64,000 bases of DNA from JAEZDC01 sp036676415 (GCA_036676415.1 JAKFCX010000060.1:186001-250000); one strand, 5' to 3'. Shown: positions 43,968 through 53,211, numbered from the stretch's first letter. Program-made: numbers and translations. The notes: a model not told the origin generated them from the letters alone.

Positions 43968-44114
43968 GGAACAGAGAGAATAGGAATAAGGATGATATAG
44001 ATGATTATAATCAGCTCTGCAACAGCAGCTGGTAACGCCAGAATCTGTGTTCACCATAAAAAGAAAATCAGAATCCGTGAAAAGCTTTCCTGTCAGCGTC
44101 ATCCGTATTCCGCT

Positions 44115-45194
44115 TTAATCACTATCCTTCCCCAGGTTTTTTTGTATCAGGTTTAAACTCTTCTTCAGTGAATATCGCAGCGTTTGCTTTACAATATCAC
44201 CCATGCTTTTACAACGAAGCATCGAGTTGGTTTTGTAATGTTCAGCAAGGTCATGTTTCAGCCGGTTGATCTTGTCAGTGGTAGAAAGCACATCATTGCT
44301 CATAATATTCAATAACTCCAGCACACGGTATCGTGATGAGGCAATTCTGAGTGCCATGAGTGTTCTTTCTTCTGCCTGGTATTGTTCAATGCTTTCTTTG
44401 TTCAGGTGTTTTAGCGTAAGGTCTACAAACGGAAGATTTTCCTTAAAGAACTGCGGCAGGTAAAGACTTTTTCTTCCTTCATAAGATTGCTGGTCAAAAT
44501 CAATTGCCCTCATCCTGTATTGGTAATCCTCAATATCAGGCGAAACAACGATCACATAGTTATAGCTTCTCATATCGCCCAGTAATCTCACAAAACATCT
44601 CTCATTAAATTTCACGAACTCTTTTGCCAGCCTTATCTTATTAGTTTCGGGAAGCTCCAGGTGTTTTTGGATAAAAACATCACCCGGAATTCCAACAATA
44701 TGTTCTTCCACTAAAGTTCCAGGACCTGTTAAATAGCTGAGTCTGTTAGGAGAGAGAAGATGTTCCAATTCTAATCCATATATCCTGGAAGCATCTTCTT
44801 TTTTAATGTAATAATGATCGTAGTTATCATTGAACCGGTTTACGATCCTGATGCGAAAAGGATTTGAATTTCCAAAAGTGCAGTAATCGATCCTGGCAAC
44901 ATCCAGATGACTGGTGTACGAAAAATCACCTTCTGTTTTTATAATAGCATAAAGTTGAATTAAGCCTTCACGAAGTCGTTCCCAATCCTTCATATCATAC
45001 AAGGTCTTCTCCCAAAGTGTGTCTTTTCCTTCTTTGTCTTTTAAAGGAATGGAGTAGGTGATATTGAGCAGGTCGTTATAGGTTACCGGAAGTGTCACCT
45101 CACGACCGTAATTCTTTAAGTATGTTTTCAATTCTTCTCTTACAGGAAAAAATGGTTTCTTTTTAGATGGTTTATCTAATACCGGTTCTTGCAT
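44115..45194 (-). CDS. Unassigned protein with kinase-like motifs
   Basis: A 359-residue cytoplasmic protein I cannot assign to a named family. Residues about 200-236 read CFVRLLGDMRSYNYVIVV and MRAIDFDQQ. The spacing GDxxxxN (Asp207, Asn212) and a later DFD (Asp232, Asp234) resembles the catalytic and metal loops of protein-kinase-like folds (HipA or aminoglycoside-kinase type). Upstream, YYIKKEDASRIYG could hold the ATP lysine, though no Gly-rich loop is clear. The C-terminus is basic and helical. No neighbour suggests a substrate. Confidence 0.6.
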   Translation of the reverse strand: MQEPVLDKPSKKKPFFPVREELKTYLKNYGREVTLPVTYNDLLNITYSIPLKDKEGKDTLWEKTLYDMKDWERLREGLIQLYAIIKTEGDFSYTSHLDVARIDYCTFGNSNPFRIRIVNRFNDNYDHYYIKKEDASRIYGLELEHLLSPNRLSYLTGPGTLVEEHIVGIPGDVFIQKHLELPETNKIRLAKEFVKFNERCFVRLLGDMRSYNYVIVVSPDIEDYQYRMRAIDFDQQSYEGRKSLYLPQFFKENLPFVDLTLKHLNKESIEQYQAEERTLMALRIASSRYRVLELLNIMSNDVLSTTDKINRLKHDLAEHYKTNSMLRCKSMGDIVKQTLRYSLKKSLNLIQKNLGKDSD

Positions 45195-45381
45195 GGGTTA
45201 AAGATAAAGCCTATTAACAATCATCCATTCACTCCATAAATAGAAGAGAAATATTGCGAAGCAATAAAATAAAAACGATGACCCTACTTTAATTCAGTTA
45301 CTACTTAAAGACAAGTAAAAATTCTCCATCATGATCTCCATCAGTTGTAATCTTTCTGCTCCATTGTACTTTAGATCTGTA

Positions 45382-45567
45382 ATGGCAATGAAAGAGAAAC
45401 ATACAACAATGGCAAGCATGATGCTTGGATTGGTATTACTCGTAAATGCAATAATCTTAAAAAATTCTTGTATTGATGAATCACCGGATTACCGGCCATT
45501 GCTGGTATCTGTTCCTTTACTTGCAGTGGTGCTTTTAAATTGTTATGGCAACAAGAATACTCGTTAA
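45382..45567 (+). CDS. Small membrane protein, 61 aa
   Basis: A 61-residue protein with two hydrophobic segments, ASMMLGLVLLVNAIIL and LLVSVPLLAVVLL, separated by a short acidic loop (IDESPDYRP). A small soluble tail ends CYGNKNTR. The frame opens at 45331, but ATG 45382 (MAMKEKHTT) or 45388 gives a plausible start just before helix 1. I do not recognise it. It ends just before the terminator of the convergent DUF4214-like gene. Confidence 0.55.
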   Translation: MAMKEKHTTMASMMLGLVLLVNAIILKNSCIDESPDYRPLLVSVPLLAVVLLNCYGNKNTR

Positions 45568-45592
45568 TTATTTTAACGTTAATCAATAAAAA

Positions 45593-45612
45593 AGGCTGCA
45601 TTTAAGCAGCCT
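45593..45612 (-). terminator. Intrinsic terminator of the DUF4214-like gene
   Basis: AGGCTGC and GCAGCCT pair around a 6-base loop. On the minus strand the stem is followed by TTTTTTATTG. Confidence 0.8.
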
Positions 45613-45632
45613 CTGATTTAATTTATTTACTA

Positions 45633-46349
45633 TTAATTTCCACCACCAGCTGCAACAACATTCGCACCTCCAGCAGAAACAACGTTTCCACCACCCGGAG
45701 CAATTACATTACCTCCGGCAGGACCAATCAGGCTACTAGCTTCTTTGGCTACCTGTGAACCAACAAAAGCCAGTTCAAGGTATGAAGATGAAGAACCAAT
45801 AGTGTTTGAACCATTAGTTTTTGCGGTATTGCCATTTTTTCTTTTCCAGTCTTCATGGCATGCTGCTAAGATCATGTGAGACATAACAGGCTGAGATTTC
45901 CAGAAATTTATTTCTGCAGCATTAGGCTCACGTCCGAATACTGTTTTGTAAGAATTCTTGATAACATTTACGTAATCGCTACTGCTTTTCTTAAGCCAGG
46001 CAAGGTGATTATTCATCCACTGAACATAGGTCATGTTCTGGTTCATGTTAGTATTGATCTCGCTTTCTGTAGGATTACGGCCATAGGCATTTTTAAAAGC
46101 CTTAATGATCATCGTTCTCTTGCTGGCCTTATCGCCTGCCAGATATTGGCGGTGATTTTCTACTAACTGTTCTACCGTTAAATTCCCCTGGCCTTTCCAG
46201 TAATTGAGTTCAGCTGAGCTTGGTTTTCTACCCATCGCAATCATATAAGCTACTGTAATTCTTTCGGTCTTTACATCCTGCGATTGTGCCGTAGCTGTTA
46301 CCATTGTCATTATGACCATTGCGATCATAAATTTGTACATTCTTTTCAT
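45633..46349 (-). CDS. Exported DUF4214-like repeat protein with Gly/Asn-rich tail
   Basis: A 238-residue exported protein: signal peptide from MKRMYKFMIAM to about residue 22 (ATAQSQ). The mature part has three related modules of about 45 residues: VAYMIAMGRKPSSAELNYWK, KAFKNAYGRNPTESEINTNM and NSYKTVFGREPNAAEINFWK. These match the helical DUF4214 pattern. The C-terminal 30 residues are an 8-residue repeat of the form xxGGxNVV (four copies). The longer frame from 46430 adds a non-signal peptide, so ATG 46349 is used. DUF4214 is linked to surface-layer and surface proteins; the tail may self-associate. Confidence 0.8.
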   Translation of the reverse strand: MKRMYKFMIAMVIMTMVTATAQSQDVKTERITVAYMIAMGRKPSSAELNYWKGQGNLTVEQLVENHRQYLAGDKASKRTMIIKAFKNAYGRNPTESEINTNMNQNMTYVQWMNNHLAWLKKSSSDYVNVIKNSYKTVFGREPNAAEINFWKSQPVMSHMILAACHEDWKRKNGNTAKTNGSNTIGSSSSYLELAFVGSQVAKEASSLIGPAGGNVIAPGGGNVVSAGGANVVAAGGGN

Positions 46350-46537
46350 ATGCATGTCCTGTTTTGATTTTAAGGAAGCGAAAATAGGAAACATAACAGA
46401 TTGGCTGATACTAAGAAAAGTGTATATCATATATAAGAATTATCTGTAATTTATTTAAGGAGTTTATGCCGTGTCCTCTAAAAAAAAGCGGCTGACTGAA
46501 CTGCAAACTTTCCATTTTCTGCTTAACTTTCGCCTTT

Positions 46538-46927
46538 ATGTCTATACGGAAGATTTTGCATATTGATGATGACGAGGATGACCAGGAGATATTTTCTTCT
46601 GCTCTGGCAAAGGTGGATGAGACTATCGCTTTGACCGTAATGGCTAATGCCGGAAATGCGTTGCAGGAGCTTTCGTCAAACAAGATAGAGCCTGATTTGA
46701 TTTTTCTCGATCTCAATATGCCGGGAATGAACGGTCAGGAGTTTTTACAGAAAATTAAAAGAAAAGAAAACCTTCAACACATTCCAGTGATCGTGCTTTC
46801 TACTTCTTCTCATGCTGCCACCATATCGTTAATGAAAGAAATGGGTGCAAAGGATTTTTTTACTAAACCTGAAGTATTCGATGACCTTGTGATTATGCTT
46901 AAGAAAGCATTGAACGATCAGAACTGA
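46538..46927 (+). CDS. Single-domain response regulator
   Basis: A 129-residue stand-alone receiver domain. The acidic pocket is HIDDDED (Asp10-Asp12 region), the phospho-acceptor is Asp58 in LDLNMPGMNGQEF, the switch Ser/Thr is in VLSTSS (about 89) and Lys110 is in FFTKP. No output domain is present, so it acts by protein contact or as a phosphorelay step, the Rcp1/CheY-like type. The histidine kinase gene follows 41 nt downstream on the same strand and is the natural partner. Confidence 0.93.
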   Translation: MSIRKILHIDDDEDDQEIFSSALAKVDETIALTVMANAGNALQELSSNKIEPDLIFLDLNMPGMNGQEFLQKIKRKENLQHIPVIVLSTSSHAATISLMKEMGAKDFFTKPEVFDDLVIMLKKALNDQN

Positions 46928-46968
46928 ACATTATAGTAGTACGATCCCCAACTGACAAATTGAAACAA

Positions 46969-49422
46969 ATGGAATTGAATAGAGATATTAATGTCTTTGG
47001 GTCTGCTGTCATGCAACATGATGGCGAAATGGCTGAACTGATCAGGCAATACGATTGGAGTAAGTCTCCACTCGGTACACCAGATACATGGCCTATTAGC
47101 CTGAAGACTACTTTAGGACTGATACTGCATTCTGCGTTTCCGCATTTCCTGTTCTGGGGTGAAGAGCTTATTTGTTTTTATAACGATGCGTTTTTGCCGA
47201 GTCTTGGAACAAATGGCAAACATCCTTCGATCGGTAAAAAAGGAAAAGAAGTCTGGCCGGAGATATGGGATTTTATCGGTCCATTGATACACCAGGTAAT
47301 GAAATCCGGAAAACCTGTACAGTTCAATGATCAGTTAGTTCCATTCTATCGAAATGGAAAGATCGAAGATATATACTGGACTTTCTGTTATAGCCCTGCT
47401 TATGGTGATGATGGAAATATCAGTGGATGCTTTGTTACCTGTACAGAAACCACCACCAAGGTTCAAACCATCAAAAAATTAACGGAATCAGAAAAGCGTT
47501 TTCAATCCCTTATACGTGAAGCTACGGTTGGTATTGTGGTTTTGACCGGTGAAGAAATGAAGGTAGAGATAGTGAATGATGCATATGGAAGACTAATTGG
47601 CAAGACAGCGGAAGAATTGTTGGGAAGGGAACTTTTTGATGTAATACCTGAGGTTGCTTATGAGTTTAAACCGATGCTGAATAATGTTCGGCTGACAGGT
47701 GAGCCGGTTTATCTTTATCATCATCCTTATACGATTAAACCTGGTGATAAAACCATTGAAGGATATTTGAATGTGGTGTATCAACCTTACAGGGAAGAAG
47801 ATGGTTCCATCACAGGTGTAATGGCTTTGTGTCATGATGTAACAGTACAGGTAGCGTCTGTAAAAAAAGCCGCAGATACCGAACAATTATTAAGATCGGT
47901 AGTAGAAAGTGCACCTTTCCCCATAGGTGTGTACACCGGAAAAGAAATGAGAATTCTTCTGGCCAATCGTTCCATTATGGATGTATGGGGTAAAGGTTAT
48001 GATGTGATTGGAAAATTATATTCAGACATATTACCGGAGTTGAGCAATCAGCAGATATTCCAGCAACTGGATGGTGTATATACTCAAGGCATACCTTTTC
48101 ATGCAAGAAATCAACGGGTAGATCTTATCGTTGATGAGAAACTAAAAATATATTATTTCAATTACAGCTTCACACCATTGTTTGACACTGATGGAAATGT
48201 TTTTGGTGTAATGAATACAGCTGCAGATGTAACTGATCTTAACCTGGCCAAACAACAGGTTGAGCAAAGCGAAAAGAACTTTCGCAATATGATTTTACAG
48301 GCTCCGGTTGCTATGTGCATTTTATTGGGTCCCGATCATGTTATTGAAGTAGCCAATCAACTGATCATAGAGTTATGGGGCAAGCCAGCTGAAGATATCA
48401 TGCACAAACCTGTATTTGATGCATTGCCTGATGCAAGAGAGCAGGGACTTGAAGCTTTATTGGAAAAGGTATATAATGAAGGAGAATCAATTCATGCCGA
48501 TGAGATGCCTGTTAGCCTGTTGCGTTTCGGAAAACTGGAAACCGTTTACCTGAATTTTGTGTATGATCCTTATCGTGATGCAGAAGGAAATATTCTTGGA
48601 ATTCTCGCCATTGCTCATGATGTAACACCACAGGTGATGGCCCGGCACCAAATTGAAGACGTTGTTGCAGATAGAACAAAAGAACTTGCAGCGGCCAATA
48701 GCAGTCTTGAGAAATCTAACGAAGAACTGGCCCAATTTGCTTACATAGCTTCACACGATTTACAAGAGCCGGTAAGAAAAGTGAGTGTATTTACACAAAT
48801 GCTCGAATCAAATCTTCCTGCATTGGACGAACGTTCGCAACATTATGTTGACAGGATAAAACTGGCATCATCAAGAATGCTTGCGTTGATTCGTGATGTG
48901 CTAAGCTACTCTCAATTATCCGGCAAAGCCGATGAACCTGTTAATGTAGATCTTAATCTGGTGATAAGAGATATAGAGAACGATTTTGAACTGCTGATGC
49001 AGCAAAAACATGCGAAGCTGGAATATCATGGTTTACCAACCCTTAGTGCCATTCCATTGCATATGTCGCAGTTGTTTGGTAATCTTATCTCCAACGCACT
49101 GAAGTTTACCAGGAAACAGGTTGAGCCAATTATTATTATCTCATCAGAATTGGCAGACCGGAATTTATTGGCATCTCGTGAATTGAGTGGTGAATCATAT
49201 CATCATATCACTGTTAACGATAACGGTATTGGTTTTAGTGAGGAAGATGCAGAGAAGATATTCAATATTTTTCAACGATTGAATGGAAAGAGAGATTTTG
49301 AAGGAACCGGTATTGGGCTTGCAATGTGCAGGAAAATTGCTCAGAATCATAAAGGAGACATTTTTGCAACATCAAAAGAAGGTGAAGGGGCCACATTCCA
49401 TATTCTGTTGCCGGCTCAGTAA
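46969..49422 (+). CDS. Multi-PAS histidine kinase
   Basis: An 817-residue cytoplasmic sensor kinase with no membrane segment. Four PAS-like sensory regions fill residues about 20-570 (for example LREATVGIVVLTGEEMKVEIVNDAYGRLIGK and ILQAPVAMCILLGPDHVIEVANQ), each followed by a PAC-like tail (YLNVVYQPYREEDGSITGVMALCHDV). His596 in IASHDLQEPVRKV starts the HisKA domain. The ATPase has NLISNALKFT, NDNGIGFSEE and GTGIGLAMCRKI. ATG 46969 is used because the longer frame starts at TTG. It likely phosphorylates the response regulator just upstream. What the PAS domains sense is unknown. Confidence 0.92.
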   Translation: MELNRDINVFGSAVMQHDGEMAELIRQYDWSKSPLGTPDTWPISLKTTLGLILHSAFPHFLFWGEELICFYNDAFLPSLGTNGKHPSIGKKGKEVWPEIWDFIGPLIHQVMKSGKPVQFNDQLVPFYRNGKIEDIYWTFCYSPAYGDDGNISGCFVTCTETTTKVQTIKKLTESEKRFQSLIREATVGIVVLTGEEMKVEIVNDAYGRLIGKTAEELLGRELFDVIPEVAYEFKPMLNNVRLTGEPVYLYHHPYTIKPGDKTIEGYLNVVYQPYREEDGSITGVMALCHDVTVQVASVKKAADTEQLLRSVVESAPFPIGVYTGKEMRILLANRSIMDVWGKGYDVIGKLYSDILPELSNQQIFQQLDGVYTQGIPFHARNQRVDLIVDEKLKIYYFNYSFTPLFDTDGNVFGVMNTAADVTDLNLAKQQVEQSEKNFRNMILQAPVAMCILLGPDHVIEVANQLIIELWGKPAEDIMHKPVFDALPDAREQGLEALLEKVYNEGESIHADEMPVSLLRFGKLETVYLNFVYDPYRDAEGNILGILAIAHDVTPQVMARHQIEDVVADRTKELAAANSSLEKSNEELAQFAYIASHDLQEPVRKVSVFTQMLESNLPALDERSQHYVDRIKLASSRMLALIRDVLSYSQLSGKADEPVNVDLNLVIRDIENDFELLMQQKHAKLEYHGLPTLSAIPLHMSQLFGNLISNALKFTRKQVEPIIIISSELADRNLLASRELSGESYHHITVNDNGIGFSEEDAEKIFNIFQRLNGKRDFEGTGIGLAMCRKIAQNHKGDIFATSKEGEGATFHILLPAQ

Positions 49423-49440
49423 ATTCAATTTAAATCCGAT

Positions 49441-51126
49441 TTAGAAAGTAAACGTATTTGGCAGTCTTTCATTTCCAAAATATGATTCGATCGGTGTAGG
49501 ATTTAACTGCTTGTTTGTTTTCAATTTAGCATATAACTCTTCAAAACTTAGTGAAGCACCTTCTTTCGTCAGTATATCTAACAAGGCTACAGCAAAAGGA
49601 GAGTTGCTACTAATTGATCCGTCATGAAAGCGAATAAAATCATCCACTTCTTTAATTCCAGAAGCCAGCACTCTTTTAAATGGATTCTTTAGTTTAGCTA
49701 CCTCACCTTCAGGATCTGTTTCCCTGTTACCCTGCAGCATAGATGATAATGAGGTTCCGCCAAAACATACATCCGTTATCAGTATTACTTTATTCAGCTG
49801 ATCGAGATTTCTGAACAGCACAGTATAATCAATATAGCTGTTCAATTCTGTCATAGAAGGTTTCGACATGTCTTTCATCGGCTTAGAATCGCTGCAAACT
49901 ATATATCCCGCTTTTTGTCGCTGATCATAATACCCATGACCAGCAAAATAGATGATATACTGGCTGTATGGGTTCTGAATTTCGTTATCGATCAATTCGG
50001 ATATTGCTGATAAGATGCTGTCTTTTGGCTTATTGTACAAAGGAATCACTTCATAACCCAATGAAGAGAAAACCCTGGCTGCATCTCGTCCGTCGTTAAC
50101 AGGATTTCTCAATAATGCCCAGTTGTCTCTAGCTTCATAATTGCTCGTAGCTACAATGATCACCTTCTTCTTCCGGGTGGCAATATTGCTGTCTATAACG
50201 GCTGGCTTTTGTTTGATGGTCAGACCACGTTTTTCACTTCCAGATTCTGGCTTTACAAACGATAGGAGCCTTAAATACTCTGTTTCCTCTATGATCTTTA
50301 TGTTTGCCTGCACAGACAATTGCTGGTCATACCAATGTTTAAGGAATGTCTTATAAGATGCTCGATGTAATGTGTCGAACAGGTTCAATACATTAAAGCT
50401 ATCAGGTAAGTTGCTGATCACTTTAAACATATCACCTTTTATCACACCTGTTTTAGGATCTTTCGACTCACTGCTCATTTTTTCAGGGCAAATAATCACT
50501 CGATTCTTTTTAGAGAATAATGCTTCGGAAATATTATCACTAAAAAAGTTCCTGTAGTAATCCGGTAAGATCACATCACCTTCACCAGTATCGAATATAA
50601 TCAACTGGCTTTTCGCAGCTATCCTGTCTGTGAGTGTTTTAAGGTGACTAAGCGTAAATACATAGTTCTCCCTCTGTTTATTAACTGCAAGATTGTTTAT
50701 GGCATAAAAACCTTCCTTGTTTCCTTTTTCATCCATTTGTATTCCCCAACCGATGCTTGCATAATAAAAGATAAATATATCGTCTGGCTGAATGGTTGAT
50801 TGGATTTTTGCAAATGCCTTGTATAATGTGTCGAGTGTTATATCAGTGGTGTAGGTCTGACTTATTACGCTATCAATTCCTGCTCCCGGCTTCTTTTTTA
50901 ACTTCGTAAAATATGCTGATATACCATCTGCATCTGTGATACAAGCAGAACAGGGAGTGAAGATCATCATATCTTTTTTTTCCTGGCCCGATGCAGGTGA
51001 AAATCCAATGGAGAGTATGTATACTCTTTTACCTTTTTTGTTTCCGACAGGTGCAACACCAGCCCAAACAAGTTGACCTGAAAAGGCAACCAAAACAAGC
51101 AATAAAGCAGTTCTCAGGTACAGCAT
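49441..51126 (-). CDS. Exported caspase-family (C14-like) protein with a degenerate first domain
   Basis: A 561-residue exported protein. The frame reaches back to a TTG, but ATG 51126 (MLYLRTALLLVLVAFSGQ) begins the signal peptide. The second half (about 320-561) is a caspase-fold domain: KVIIVATSNYEARDN, then YFAGHGYY with His397 and LITDVCFGGTS with Cys454, 57 residues apart, a normal dyad for clan CD. The first half is a matching but degenerate copy: IFIFYYASIGWG replaces the His motif and QLIIFDTGEG the Cys motif. It acts outside the cytoplasm. It is downstream of a similar exported gene at 51341 but separated by a terminator. Confidence 0.85.
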   Translation of the reverse strand: MLYLRTALLLVLVAFSGQLVWAGVAPVGNKKGKRVYILSIGFSPASGQEKKDMMIFTPCSACITDADGISAYFTKLKKKPGAGIDSVISQTYTTDITLDTLYKAFAKIQSTIQPDDIFIFYYASIGWGIQMDEKGNKEGFYAINNLAVNKQRENYVFTLSHLKTLTDRIAAKSQLIIFDTGEGDVILPDYYRNFFSDNISEALFSKKNRVIICPEKMSSESKDPKTGVIKGDMFKVISNLPDSFNVLNLFDTLHRASYKTFLKHWYDQQLSVQANIKIIEETEYLRLLSFVKPESGSEKRGLTIKQKPAVIDSNIATRKKKVIIVATSNYEARDNWALLRNPVNDGRDAARVFSSLGYEVIPLYNKPKDSILSAISELIDNEIQNPYSQYIIYFAGHGYYDQRQKAGYIVCSDSKPMKDMSKPSMTELNSYIDYTVLFRNLDQLNKVILITDVCFGGTSLSSMLQGNRETDPEGEVAKLKNPFKRVLASGIKEVDDFIRFHDGSISSNSPFAVALLDILTKEGASLSFEELYAKLKTNKQLNPTPIESYFGNERLPNTFTF

Positions 51127-51214
51127 AATATGAATCGGAGGTTTAAAGCATTGAACTTCACGCAAAAGATAAGCAAATTATGATGAAGCAGTTTTAAGGT
51201 AATAACAAAAAAAG

Positions 51215-51238
51215 GCCGGGCTTTTAAAAAAGCCCGGC
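51215..51238 (-). terminator. Intrinsic terminator between the two clan-CD-like genes
   Basis: GCCGGGCTTTT pairs with the AAAAAGCCCGGC half. On the minus strand the stem is followed by TTTTTTTG, so transcription from the upstream gene should stop before the caspase gene. Confidence 0.85.
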
Positions 51239-51340
51239 TCACCCTAAACCTAAACATCTATGATTAGTTACAAACTAGCTGCAATTTCTGTTACTATTAT
51301 TAAGCCTTGTTCAGAATGGCATTAGAAACATATTAGAATG

Positions 51341-53089
51341 TCAATCAGCCGATGCTAATCTTTCTCTGGAAGGATCCAGTTTATTGTATGCAATCATAAA
51401 TATTGCTCCGAGATTTTTATGTGGTGGTACATAGTCTTCAAACCGATCCTTGCTTGCTTTGTCTTTAAATTTTGTACTAAGATCTTTCCAGATTGAAGGC
51501 CACTCAAGGTCTTTTCCCTCTCTTAAAAGATCAGCCATGTGATTGATCAAAGGTTGAGTGATGATAGCTGTTCCCACTTGCTTAGTTGCAATAATATGAG
51601 CCTGTGGACATGCCTGTAACACATCATCTAAATTCTGGTATCCACCACAGCTTCCTAGCAGCACCACTTTTGATGAAGAAGGTAATTGTTCAATCGTTGA
51701 CCGAACATGATAGCTATGTCCACGATGAATAGCAATGGTTGGGTGAATATTATTTTTGTATAAGTAATCGTTGAGATTAGCCTGGGCTTTGGCATCCAGA
51801 CCTTTTCTTTCATCTAAAGGTTTGTTTGCATAGATCGTAACATCATTTCCTTTTAGCGAAACGATCTCTACCCATTCCGGTTTATTGATGATCTTCCAGT
51901 TGCTGTTTCTGAATGTGGCGAGAAAGTTTGCAAAATCGGCAGGTCCAATCTCATCACCATAAATAAACTGTTCTATGATCACTCTTCCTGAAGGATCTTT
52001 TAATGTACTGACAGGCATGTTAAAAACAGGGTTGATTCCTAGCGTAGCCGGAATATCAATATTATTAGCCGGATCTTTTGAAAGGAAAATAGTGTTTAAG
52101 GTGTTGTAAATATTCTTTGCTCTTAAGCTGGTTGCTTTTTCCTGGTTGGTCTGTACTTCAGTTAGAATGAGAAGTTGTAAGGTAGGGTCAGCAATACTGG
52201 CAAATGCATCAGCCACATCAACAGCATCTTCCAGGCTATTCGTTTCATCCAGCTTGTTTACAAAGCGTTTCATCAGTACAATGGACTGATCAGTTTCCAT
52301 CCTGGTGAGAAAATCATTCAATGTATTGTAACCTGCAGCGAGTTTTATCCATTTTTTGAAATGATCATAACCAACTGCTTTCATTAATTCATCACCCGCA
52401 TTTTTTCCTTTTAATTTGTCAAAGATCCTTTTGTATACACCAAGATAACTACTCGTGTAAATTTCATCGGCACCCATCACTGCTACATAATACAACTCTT
52501 CCGGCGATAGTGGTTGTAGTTTACGATAACGAACAGCATCGGAAGCGTTATGCAGACCATTGATTTGGTTTACGTATAACTCAATTGCTTTTTGCTTCAG
52601 TTTTTTTGAAAGGTCTTTATAACCAATAGGTGTTTCATTTTTTGAAAGACGGTCGGCATAACTTAACTGTGTTTTTACCAGCAGCTTATAATATTTATTA
52701 TCATCTTTTAAAGCTGGTTCAATTGATTCAAATGTTAGCGTGCCACGATAAAGATCATCGAGAAAAGGGAAGTATAGTCTGCCTGTTTTCATCGAAGCCA
52801 TTTTGCCGATGGTACTCACCAAAGGATCGCTACTGGCTTTAATTTTCTTGCTTAATGCACTACCTGAGGCGGCATATGTGTAGACCAGGTCAGGATTCTT
52901 ATAGGCAATCATCCTGATCTTTTCTTCTGCTCCTGCTATGTTTGGATTTCTTACCAGCTTCTGCATCACTGTTTTATCATCATCAGCTTTTGGCTGTAGC
53001 ATGGTATCGTCGTCTGTAACAGTGGCGGTTTGAGCAAAACCAGCACTGATTATCAATGAAAATGCAATGGTCACAATAATTCCTCTCAT
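51341..53089 (-). CDS. Exported clan-CD-like protein of unnamed family
   Basis: A 582-residue exported protein; ATG 53089 begins a signal peptide cut after GFAQ, and a TTG one codon upstream is not used. About 450 mostly helical residues (for example LSPEELYYVAVMGADEIY) precede a compact C-terminal core: IAIHRGHSYHVRST, then VVLLGSCGGYQN. His near 458 and Cys near 479 are arranged as in clan CD peptidases (caspase, gingipain, CHAT), but are only about 20 residues apart, closer than usual. After the Cys, ACPQAHIIATKQVGT follows. I cannot assign a family. It precedes the caspase gene on the same strand, with a terminator between. Confidence 0.6.
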   Translation of the reverse strand: MRGIIVTIAFSLIISAGFAQTATVTDDDTMLQPKADDDKTVMQKLVRNPNIAGAEEKIRMIAYKNPDLVYTYAASGSALSKKIKASSDPLVSTIGKMASMKTGRLYFPFLDDLYRGTLTFESIEPALKDDNKYYKLLVKTQLSYADRLSKNETPIGYKDLSKKLKQKAIELYVNQINGLHNASDAVRYRKLQPLSPEELYYVAVMGADEIYTSSYLGVYKRIFDKLKGKNAGDELMKAVGYDHFKKWIKLAAGYNTLNDFLTRMETDQSIVLMKRFVNKLDETNSLEDAVDVADAFASIADPTLQLLILTEVQTNQEKATSLRAKNIYNTLNTIFLSKDPANNIDIPATLGINPVFNMPVSTLKDPSGRVIIEQFIYGDEIGPADFANFLATFRNSNWKIINKPEWVEIVSLKGNDVTIYANKPLDERKGLDAKAQANLNDYLYKNNIHPTIAIHRGHSYHVRSTIEQLPSSSKVVLLGSCGGYQNLDDVLQACPQAHIIATKQVGTAIITQPLINHMADLLREGKDLEWPSIWKDLSTKFKDKASKDRFEDYVPPHKNLGAIFMIAYNKLDPSRERLASAD

Positions 53090-53211
53090 CAAAATTGCTT
53101 TAATGTGATGGTCACAAAAATGAAACCAAGGCTGGTTGATGATTTGACTCTACAACTGGATTGAATTTTAATAAGGGAACAGTAGTGAAGCAGGAGCACT
53201 ATGCACAAAAG

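Noticed and set aside
46349..46430. Longer start for the DUF4214-like protein (46430)
   Set aside because: The extra residues are not a signal peptide and destroy it. The shorter start restores one.
49441..53089. The two clan-CD-like genes as one operon
   Set aside because: A strong minus-strand terminator (51215-51238) with a T-run lies between them.
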